This document shows, one piece after another, positions 56,605 through 64,000 of a stretch of 64,000 nucleotides of DNA. The DNA is from Candidatus Tectimicrobiota bacterium (GTDB taxonomy: Bacteria; Tectomicrobia; Entotheonellia; Entotheonellales; Entotheonellaceae): contig BPKO01000009.1 in assembly GCA_026005175.1 (NCBI GenBank), positions 95,459-159,458 on the forward strand, written 5' to 3'. Each line of letters opens with the position of its first letter. Position 1 is the stretch's first letter. A program made the position numbers and the translations under genes. The notes beneath the pieces were generated by a model. That model did not search any database. It was not told where the DNA came from and worked only from the letters and a program-made list of their open reading frames with translations.

Positions 56605-56841
56605 ATGACAGCAAAGCGAGTGGAGGATATCTACGAGCAACACATCAAGTCCTTGCCTGACGTCGAACAGTTACGGCTAATTGCCTTGATTGCTAAGAAG
56701 CTCATCGAAACAGTTGAGACGGCAACGCACTCGCAGCGCAGCTTGCTGGAACTAGAAGGCTTAGGTGCCGAAATATGGCAGGGTATTGACGCACAACAGT
56801 ACGTGGACGAGTTGCGCAAGGAATGGGACCATCGCCCCTGA
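56605..56841 (+). CDS. Antitoxin of PIN toxin pair inside the cas operon
   Basis: 78 residues from ATG 56605 (GGGAGAG upstream). VEDIYEQHIKSLPDVEQLRLIALIAKKLIE is a helical segment resembling small antitoxins of the type in which LPxxEQLxLxxxI precedes a toxin-binding tail; the tail has IDAQQYVDELRKEWDHR. Stop TGA overlaps the ATG of the PIN gene (TGATG), a classic TA arrangement. Confidence 0.72.
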   Translation: MTAKRVEDIYEQHIKSLPDVEQLRLIALIAKKLIETVETATHSQRSLLELEGLGAEIWQGIDAQQYVDELRKEWDHRP

Positions 56842-57288
56842 TGCGGCTCGATGACGTCCTCGTAGGCACTACAGCCCTTGGGTTCGATACGGCTCCGTTT
56901 ATCTATTTCGTCGAACGTCATCCGTCTTATCTGGCGGTGATGCGCGAAATCATCCGGCGTGTAGACGCTGGGGAACTTGAGGGCTACAGTTCCGTCGTGA
57001 CGCTTACCGAGGTGCTTACGTTACCCATGCGCCTTGGCAAGGGCGGTATAGTACAGGAATACCGTGATGTGCTGCTCCACAGCCGCCATTTCACGCCGAT
57101 TCCTCTCAATGCCGCCTTGGCGGAACGGGCCCGCATTGCTTCGCGCGCGCTACACCCTACGGACTCCAGATGCCCTGCAGATTGCAACCGCGCTGCACGC
57201 TGGCTGTCAGAGCTTCCTCACTAACGATAGAGCCCTCAAGAGAGTAACAGATCTCCGGGTCTTGATACTCCAAGAACTTGAACTGTGA
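56841..57288 (+). CDS. PIN-domain toxin, one frameshift
   Basis: ATG 56841: LGFDTAPFIYFVERHPSYL holds the first PIN Asp; SSVVTLTEVLTLPMRLGK holds the Glu. A +1 shift in the CGCGCGCGC run near 57142-57150 moves into RYTLRTPDALQIATALHAGCQSFLTNDRALKRV with the remaining Asp residues, ending at 57288 where TGA overlaps the possible GTG of cas6. About 148 residues after correction. Ribonuclease toxin; if the shift is genuine the toxin is dead while the antitoxin is intact. Confidence 0.78.
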
Positions 57289-57302
57289 AAAGGACCTCCG
57301 AT

Positions 57303-58247
57303 ATGCCCTATGCTCTTGTCCTCCATTGCTTCGCCGCTGATGGGAGGATGCAGCCTGACGATCTGCAAGGGCAAAAGACGCTGGCTCTGTTTCTACAAGA
57401 GCTGGTCCAGAAACAAGATGCCGCCATAGCGACGCGGCTGCATGCCCCTCACAACCCTAAGCCGTTTACCACCGCCCTCCTCACCCCCCCTCAGCCGCGC
57501 CGCAGACTTCCTCGCCGTGGAAAACCGGTGAGGGTACAGGACCCACGCGGAGACGCCCGTGCACCTCACGAAGTGAAGATCCGCATCACACTGCTCGATG
57601 ATGCCCTGTATCCTCTCGTCTTACAGTTCTTCTTACAACACCTGGAGGGAACACCTGTGCTGCGTCTTGGGCAGACGCCGCTAATCGTCTCGCGCGTCCT
57701 GGTCACCCCAGAAAGCGGAGAGCCTTGGGCTGGTTGTGCGCGCTTTGCGGACCTTCTTGCAGCGGCATCAGAGACAGAGACCGCCTGGACGGTACATTTC
57801 GCCACCCCCACAGCCTTCAAGGCAGGCGATGCAGAATTGCCACTCCCCATTCCCCGTCTCTGCTTCCAGAGCTGGCTGCAAAGCTGGGACGCCTATGCCC
57901 CTTTCCCCTTCTTCGCTGAGCAAAACGCGCGTAAGGCATTTCTGGCAGAAGTCGTTGAGGCCCAAGTCTCGATCACTTACGCGCAGCTACGCGGGGCACA
58001 TCAGCCCTTGTACTTCGACGGGTCGCGCACCCACGTCTGCGGCTTTGTGGGAACGTGTAGGTTCGCTGTGCGACCAGGGCGAACGTCACCTGCTTCTCGG
58101 AAGCTCCTAGCCACCTTGGTGCGCTACAGCTATTACGCGGGAACCGGGCGCAAGACCACCATGGGCATGGGATTGACAAAGCCACTGGAGGAGGAGGCGC
58201 CATGCCGCAGGATGCCGGTGAGCGCCACGACGAGGACTACGTGTTGA
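57303..58247 (+). CDS. cas6: CRISPR endoribonuclease Cas6
   Basis: 314 residues from ATG 57303; GTG 57285, overlapping the toxin stop, is an alternative. RLHAPHNPKPFTTALL near residue 47 supplies the N-terminal His and Lys region, and the C-terminal YYAGTGRKTTMGMGLTKPL is the Gly-rich loop of Cas6. The last 45 nt overlap cas4. Expected to cut each repeat 3' of the hairpin CCCT-GAA-AGGG to leave an 8-nt ATTGAAAC handle. Confidence 0.92.
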   Translation: MPYALVLHCFAADGRMQPDDLQGQKTLALFLQELVQKQDAAIATRLHAPHNPKPFTTALLTPPQPRRRLPRRGKPVRVQDPRGDARAPHEVKIRITLLDDALYPLVLQFFLQHLEGTPVLRLGQTPLIVSRVLVTPESGEPWAGCARFADLLAAASETETAWTVHFATPTAFKAGDAELPLPIPRLCFQSWLQSWDAYAPFPFFAEQNARKAFLAEVVEAQVSITYAQLRGAHQPLYFDGSRTHVCGFVGTCRFAVRPGRTSPASRKLLATLVRYSYYAGTGRKTTMGMGLTKPLEEEAPCRRMPVSATTRTTC

Positions 58248-58840
58248 TTTCGGCACTCAACCAGTACAACTATTGCCCACTTCGCTGCTACTGGATGTTT
58301 GTGGAGCACGAATATGCCGACAACGAGCACACCATTGAAGGCCGTTTAGGACATGCGCGGGTGCACGCCGAGGCGCATACCACCCGTGGCGAGCTCTTCC
58401 AGCTTCGCAGCGTCTACCTGTATTCCAAGCGCTACGGCATTTGTGGTAAGGCCGACCTGATCGAAGAGCGGAGCGGGGCGATTTATCCCGTGGAATACAA
58501 AAAGGGACGGCTGGGCCACTGGACCAACGACGCCTTGCAGCTATGCGCGCAGGCGCTGTGTCTGGAAGAGATGCTGGCTGAGGCGCACGGGCGACCCGTC
58601 CATATCCCCCAGGGGTACATCTTTTATGCCGGCACGGGCCGCCGCAAAGCCGTCCCGTTGACGCCCGCACTGCGTCATCTCACCATTGAAACCATTGCCG
58701 CGGTGCGCACCCTGCTGCGCACGCGGCAGCGGCCGCAGGTGGGTTACTCGGCCCGCTGCAAGGGCTGTAGCCTGTATCACATCTGTTTGCCTAGAGAAAC
58801 GGCCATGCTGCGGAAACGTCGACAGCAGGAGAAGCAATGA
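58202..58840 (+). CDS. cas4: CRISPR-associated exonuclease Cas4
   Basis: 212 residues. N-terminal cluster Cys C25 in YNYCPLRCYW, RecB-type nuclease residues in GICGKADLIEE and YPVEYKKGRLG, QLCAQALCLEEM, and C-terminal CKGCSLYHIC completing a 4Fe-4S site. Trims prespacers and selects PAM ends for integration. Overlaps cas6 upstream and cas1 downstream by four bases. Confidence 0.95.
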   Translation: MPQDAGERHDEDYVLISALNQYNYCPLRCYWMFVEHEYADNEHTIEGRLGHARVHAEAHTTRGELFQLRSVYLYSKRYGICGKADLIEERSGAIYPVEYKKGRLGHWTNDALQLCAQALCLEEMLAEAHGRPVHIPQGYIFYAGTGRRKAVPLTPALRHLTIETIAAVRTLLRTRQRPQVGYSARCKGCSLYHICLPRETAMLRKRRQQEKQ

Positions 58841-59838
58841 CCACGCTGTACATCACCCAACAGGATACTGTCCTGCGCAAGGTCGATGAGCGCTTGAAAG
58901 TCACCCAAAAGGGTACGACGCTCATCGATATACCCATGATCAAGGTATCGCAGGTTGTCATTATGGGACGGGTTACCGTCACGGCGGCCACCTTGCAGGC
59001 GCTGCTGGAGCGGCAGATCCCGGTTTGCTATTTGACCCAGCATGGGCGATACATTGGCCGCGTCGAGCCCAGTCTGTCCAAAAACGTGCTGCTGCGCAGT
59101 GCCCAGTACCGTGCGGCATTCGATACGGTACGCAGCCTAGCGCTGGCACGGCAAATGGTACGTGGGAAACTGGCCAACATGCGCGTCATGTTGCAGCGGG
59201 CCAACCGTGACTTGCAAAACTCAGCGGTGACGCAAGCAGTCGCTCAACTCAAGGCCCACGTGACGGCTGCGGAAGTGGCCACCAGCCACGAGCAGCTCCG
59301 CGGCATAGAAGGCGCGGGCTCGGCGGCGTACTTCGGGGTCTTTGACGCCTTGCTCAAGCCCTCCGGGATGCACTTCGTCAAGCGCGTGCGGCGGCCGCCG
59401 ACCGATCCGGTCAACGCGCTGCTGAGCTTTGGCTATGCCTTGCTCGCCAACGACATGCAGAGCACGGTCAACGCCGTTGGTTTTGATCCGTACCAGGGAT
59501 ACTTACACGTTGAGCATTACGGACGTCCTGCACTGGCCCTCGATTTGATGGAGGAATTCCGTCCTCTGATCGTGGATTCCGTGGTCCTCACCTGTGTCAA
59601 CAAACGCATCATCGGACCAAAGGATTTTGTGATAGAGCTGGGACAGGTACATCGACTTACCGATGCGGCACGACGGAAGTTTCTCATTCAGTACGAGGAA
59701 CGGAAACAAACTGAAGTCCATCATCCAGTTTTTGGATATAAAGTAACTTATGCACGATGTCTTGAATTACAAGCACGCCTTTTAGGGAAATATTTGAAAG
59801 GTGAAATTGAAGAATATATTCCTTTTGTAACAAGGTGA
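58837..59838 (+). CDS. cas1: CRISPR integrase Cas1
   Basis: 333 residues. Metal ligands E158 (GIEGAGSAAYF), H224 (GYLHVEHYG) and E239 (DLMEEFRP) are present. Typical Cas1 beta-rich N-terminus (TVLRKVDERLKV). Integrates prespacers with Cas2. The last part of the gene is markedly AT-richer than its start. Confidence 0.97.
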   Translation: MTTLYITQQDTVLRKVDERLKVTQKGTTLIDIPMIKVSQVVIMGRVTVTAATLQALLERQIPVCYLTQHGRYIGRVEPSLSKNVLLRSAQYRAAFDTVRSLALARQMVRGKLANMRVMLQRANRDLQNSAVTQAVAQLKAHVTAAEVATSHEQLRGIEGAGSAAYFGVFDALLKPSGMHFVKRVRRPPTDPVNALLSFGYALLANDMQSTVNAVGFDPYQGYLHVEHYGRPALALDLMEEFRPLIVDSVVLTCVNKRIIGPKDFVIELGQVHRLTDAARRKFLIQYEERKQTEVHHPVFGYKVTYARCLELQARLLGKYLKGEIEEYIPFVTR

Positions 59839-59842
59839 AGAA

Positions 59843-60118
59843 ATGTACATAGTTATATCATATGATATTGAAGATGATAAAAGAAGGAATCGAATTCATC
59901 GTATCTTAAAGAATTTTGGACAATGGGTACAGTATAGTGTTTTTGAGTGTGATCTGACTAGGAGTCAGTATCTTGTTATGCGTCATCGACTTTCTGAGTT
60001 CATCAAGAAGGCGAAAGGCGATAGTGTACGCTTCTACTTCCTCTGTGAGGATTGTCAGCGCAAGGTCGAGCGCATTGGGGGGAGCGAGCCCTCTCGGGGG
60101 CCGACGATCATCGTCTAA
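59843..60118 (+). CDS. cas2: CRISPR-associated Cas2
   Basis: 91 residues, starting 4 nt after the cas1 stop. MYIVISYDIEDDKRRNRIHRILKNFGQWVQYSVFECDL is the Cas2 ferredoxin fold with Asp8. Scaffold of the Cas1-Cas2 integrase. Followed by the array leader. Confidence 0.97.
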   Translation: MYIVISYDIEDDKRRNRIHRILKNFGQWVQYSVFECDLTRSQYLVMRHRLSEFIKKAKGDSVRFYFLCEDCQRKVERIGGSEPSRGPTIIV

Positions 60119-60126
60119 TTTTTTTT
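60103..60126 (+). terminator. Terminator-like hairpin and T8 at end of cas operon
   Basis: GACGATCATCGTC overlapping the cas2 stop, followed by eight T (60119-60126). Short stem but with a real T-run, so a plausible intrinsic terminator separating cas and array transcription. Confidence 0.5.
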
Positions 60127-60322
60127 CTTGTCCGATGCGAGCACCGAAGCTATCATGCTTTCCTGTGGAGACGCTCGCAAGCCAAAAGCGCTTGATTTGT
60201 AACCCCTTAGAGGTGAGGTATGGCAAAGTGGGGCGCTGGGGAGGCTCCCATAGTCTATCACAGATGCCTTGCTCGCAATGCGACTGGGAAGTCTTCCAGA
60301 GAGAACCCCATAGAGCTCAAGC
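60119..60322 (+). promoter_or_regulatory. CRISPR leader
   Basis: 204 non-coding nt between cas2 and the first repeat, on the 5' side of repeats whose 3' end is ATTGAAAC, hence the leader. Begins with a T-run; no obvious -35/-10 pair could be assigned. Should hold the array promoter and integration signals. Confidence 0.75.
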
Positions 60323-63300
60323 GTCTGAAAGACCATTAGGCCCTGAAAGGGATTGAAACAGTGCGTCGCGCTCGCATCTCCATCACGTCGGCGCTGGCGG
60401 CCGGTCTGAAAGACCATTAGGCCCTGAAAGGGATTGAAACCAGCACCAGCCGCGGCTAAAGCCTGCATAGCGCCATCGAGTGAGAGTCTGAAAGACCATT
60501 AGGCCCTGAAAGGGATTGAAACTTTGTCAATCCCCAAGCGCCGCCGCGGCTCAAGCGCGGCGTAGGGTCTGAAAGACCATTAGGCCCTGAAAGGGATTGA
60601 AACAATAATTGTTGGGCCACAGCAAGCTGCCGCCTGGACTCCCTAGGGTCTGAAAGACCATTAGGGCCCTGAAAGGGATTGAAACTGTCGACGCCTGCTC
60701 GGTGCTCCTCTGGGGCAGCGCCGACGGGGTCTGAAAGACCATTAGGCCCCCCTGAAAGGGATTGAAACCGTCGAGCCAGCCACGAGTCCTGGCCGGAGGT
60801 GCGCTCAGCGCGGCGGTCTGAAAGACCATTAGGCCCTGAAAGGGATTGAAACTGAGGCGAATCGTAATGATTGCGTTATTAGGAGAATGCGTGATCGTCT
60901 GAAAGACCATTAGGCCCTGAAAGGGATTGAAACATGATGAATCGTGTGGAATGCCGCATGCGGGCGCGTGCTGGGCACGTCTGAAAGACCATTAGGCCCT
61001 GAAAGGGATTGAAACCCGGCTACCGGCGCGGGGATCTGATAGCCAGATGTGTCCTAGGTCTGAAAGACCATTAGGCCCTGAAAGGGATTGAAACAGGCGA
61101 TCAGCTCTGCCACGCTGTCACCCAGGGCCAGCCTAGTTTGTCTGAAAGACCATTAGGCCCTGAAAGGGATTGAAACCCGGGCAACTACCTGATCTAGTTG
61201 GCTTTTCATCAATTGGGGCAGGTCTGAAAGACCATTAGGCCCCTGAAAGGGATTGAAACTTGGCGAAGGCGTGCCAAGGCAATGCCCCAGACGTACGCCG
61301 GGTCTGAAAGACCATTAGGCCCCCCCCTGAAAGGGATTGAAACCTCGTACCCCCTCGCGCAAAATCCATGCAGGCGCCTAGCGGTCTGAAAGACCATTAG
61401 GCCCTGAAAGGGATTGAAACATCGATGCACCATCGCCAGCCGTCAGCTGCCGGGCGTAACCAGCGTCTGAAAGACCATTAGGCCCTGAAAGGGATTGAAA
61501 CTAGGGATCTGAGCGAACGCACGCCACGCGGCCGCCCCTGCGAAGGTCTGAAAGACCATTAGGCCCCCCTGAAAGGGATTGAAACTCACCCACTCGGGGC
61601 GCCAACAAGGCAGCCGTGCTTGTCGCGATGCGGTCTGAAAGACCATTAGGCCCTGAAAGGGATTGAAACCTGGGTCATTGGCGGTACTGCCGCCGGGGAC
61701 TTGAGCCGGATCTGCGTCTGAAAGACCATTAGGCCCTGAAAGGGATTGAAACAGGGCCTGCCGGCGCTGGCCAATGCGCGGCATTTGCCGGAGTCTGAAA
61801 GACCATTAGGCCCTGAAAGGGATTGAAACGTTCCCGAAAGGGCCCATCATCTCGCCACTACCAACCGGCGGTCTGAAAGACCATTAGGCCCTGAAAGGGA
61901 TTGAAACTTCGTACTTCACGCGAGAGCGCCCTGAGGACTACCGTCCGCCCTCGTCTGAAAGACCATTAGGGCCCTGAAAGGGATTGAAACCGGGGCCGGC
62001 GATTGCATTGGGGCAGGCGGATCCTCCAACCAGCGGTCTGAAAGACCATTAGGCCCTGAAAGGGATTGAAACGCGAGCTCAATGGCCAATCATGAGCCAG
62101 CGGGCTCTGAAAGACCATTAGGCCCTGAAAGGGATTGAAACCGCGTCCCAGCTCTGCCCCCGGGCACCTTCGACGTCTGAAAGACCATTAGGCCCTGAAA
62201 GGGATTGAAACTGGTTTGCATATATATCCAGGAATAGGCAATAGTGGTCTGAAAGACCATTAGGCCCTGAAAGGGATTGAAACGATCCGCGCGCCAGCCT
62301 GCCAGCGCAGCGCTCGGGTCTGAAAGACCATTAGGCCCTGAAAGGGATTGAAACTCCGCGGCTAGATCTGCGCTGGGCTGGCCAGCCGCAAATCTGAAAG
62401 ACCATTAGGCCCTGAAAGGGATTGAAACCACCACGTCGCGCCGCGCCTGTACGACTTGCGGGCCCCTCAGGTCTGAAAGACCATTAGGCCCTGAAAGGGA
62501 TTGAAACCGGCTCACCAGCGGGGCCTCCGCATTCCTCGCCACACCAGCCGGCGGTCTGAAAGACCATTAGGCCCTGAAAGGGATTGAAACATGAAGCTAA
62601 CATGGTGGGCTCGGTCTGAGCCCCCGTGGATTGCGTCTGAAAGACCATTAGGCCCCCCTGAAAGGGATTGAAACTCGGATGTCGTTTGCCAGCTGCGGGC
62701 GCGTCGCCGGGCCCTTTGTCTGAAAGACCATTAGGCCCTGAAAGGGATTGAAACGCGACCATGCAACGGATGCGCAGATGTAGCTCGCGTCTGAAAGACC
62801 ATTAGGCCCTGAAAGGGATTGAAACAAATCAGCTGGTGCTCACGATGTACAGCACGGTCTGAAAGACCATTAGGCCCTGAAAGGGATTGAAACTCTCGCA
62901 CGAAATGACCTGTTGGCATCGTCTGGCGTCTGAAAGACCATTAGGCCCTGAAAGGGATTGAAACTGACGCGGCTCCAACCGTGCTGCGGCTGTCTGAAAG
63001 ACCATTAGGCCCTGAAAGGGATTGAAACTCGTAGCCCGGCTCACGCCTTGCGCGGCAGCCAGCGAGGTCTGAAAGACCATTAGGCCCTGAAAGGGATTGA
63101 AACCCGCTCACGTTTCCGCGCGCGGCCCGCGGAAGCTGGGGCGCCTCGTCTGAAAGACCATTAGGCCCTGAAAGGGATTGAAACGCCAGCGAGCAGCGAG
63201 GCGCTGGCACGCCTGGGGTCTGAAAGACCATTAGGCCCTGAAAGGGATTGAAACCACCGCACGTACGGGCGCCGCGGCAGAGCGCGCGTCTGAAAGACCA

Positions 63301-64000
63301 TTAGGCCCTGAAAGGGATTGAAACCGAAGTCAATTTGCTGCAGCGCTTACGGCATCCGGTCTGAAAGACCATTAGGCCCTGAAAGGGATTGAAACGTAGG
63401 CATTACAGCACGATCCTCGAATGTGCTTGATTTGATCTGAGTCTGAAAGACCATTAGGCCCTGAAAGGGATTGAAACCCCAAAAGATCACTGCATTTAGG
63501 ACCCGGGTCTGAAAGACCATTAGGCCCTGAAAGGGATTGAAACCGACGAGAGGCAGGACTAGCCGTCCGCGCCTGGTCTGAAAGACCATTAGGCCCTGAA
63601 AGGGATTGAAACCGGTCGCAGGGGATCTTCCAACCAGAGGTCTGAAAGACCATTAGGCCCTGAAAGGGATTGAAACGATCTCGTCCAATCTGGGATAGCG
63701 CACGGGGTCTGAAAGACCATTAGGCCCTGAAAGGGATTGAAACCCACCACGCGCCACGTCACACTGGTCCGCGACGTTCTGAAAGACCATTAGGCCCTGA
63801 AAGGGATTGAAACCTTCTTCCCCTCCCACTTTGGGCACCGTGTCTGAAAGACCATTAGGCCCTGAAAGGGATTGAAACCGAGACTGCACCGCGACAAGCG
63901 GCGAGCCACCTCGGTCTGAAAGACCATTAGGCCCTGAAAGGGATTGAAACCTGGTGGTATCGCAGGTATGCGCCTGGCGATACCGGTCTGAAAGACCATT
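60323..64000 (+). CRISPR. CRISPR array, 48 full repeats plus one partial, continuing past the window
   Basis: Repeat 37 nt: begins GTCTGAAAGACCATTAGG, ends CCCTGAAAGGGATTGAAAC. First copy 60323-60359, last complete 63914-63950, partial from 63986. 48 spacers: numbers 1-21 are 40-47 nt; later ones are mostly 27-38 nt with islands of long ones (27-30, 36, 40). Repeat variants: GGG for GG at 60648 and 61953; C-run of 4 at 61222, 6 at 60729, 61546 and 62635, 8 at 61302; base 1 is C at 62105, A at 62392, T at 63777. Two mini-hairpins (GTCT-GAA-AGAC and CCCT-GAA-AGGG). Handle ATTGAAAC. Transcribed left to right. I saw no duplicated spacer. Confidence 0.99.

Noticed and set aside
60115-63999. Minus-strand ORFs with recurring FNPFQGLMVFQT
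   Set aside because: These are translations of the CRISPR repeat, not proteins.

Overview
The window is a GC-rich bacterial chromosome segment with dense operons and strong purine-rich ribosome binding sites. No rRNA or tRNA was seen, so the taxon is uncertain. The mix of catabolic ABC/TRAP transporters, CaiB-type CoA transferases, HyuA/HyuB, MmgE/PrpD, a UGSC-family selenoprotein, Uma2 nuclease, PC4-like protein and a type I-D-like CRISPR locus suggests an uncultivated environmental lineage (Chloroflexota-, Rokubacteria- or Tectomicrobia-like; this is inference). Two genes carry in-frame UGA codons with SECIS-like hairpins, so the organism very probably makes selenocysteine.

Layout. 1-5228: peptide/nickel-type ABC importer (frameshifted binding protein, two permeases, two ATPases). 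5232-8897: M23 peptidase, orphan TRAP binding protein, aldehyde dehydrogenase. 9088-9707: Phd/VapC toxin-antitoxin. 9758-14909 (minus): hyuA-hyuB-dialkylglycine decarboxylase operon, divergent from a UGSC selenoprotein and a zinc dehydrogenase (15070-18088). 18085-23637 (minus): operon with PC4-like protein, epoxide hydrolase, DUF350 membrane protein, glutathionylspermidine-synthase-like ATP-grasp enzyme and a Tat-type lipoprotein, resembling E. coli yjfLMC/ygiBC. 23678-31086: PLP sulfur-amino-acid enzyme, selD (Sec form), hybrid histidine kinase, small DnaJ-like protein, phytase-like esterase. 31262-42171: aroC, two CoA transferases, alcohol dehydrogenase, a complete liv branched-chain amino-acid-type ABC transporter and guaA. 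42241-48751: exonuclease III, DUF6282 protein, Uma2, MmgE/PrpD, lipoprotein, WYL regulator.

49162-64000 is a lower-GC CRISPR-Cas island: cas10d-like large subunit (with a probable internal start for a Cas11 small subunit), csc2, csc1, an HD-bearing cas3, a degraded AAA ATPase plus a PIN toxin-antitoxin pair, cas6, cas4, cas1, cas2, leader and an array of 48 complete repeats plus a 49th cut by the window edge. The array is unusual: leader-proximal spacers are 40-47 nt and most leader-distal spacers are 27-38 nt, all base substitutions in repeats fall on repeat base 1, and all repeat-length variants lie in the long-spacer zone.

Single-base frameshifts, mostly +1 in short G/C runs, are concentrated in 32.4-43.9 kb. 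I read them as probable consensus errors (several correct cleanly to family-like protein on removal of one base), but real decay is not excluded.
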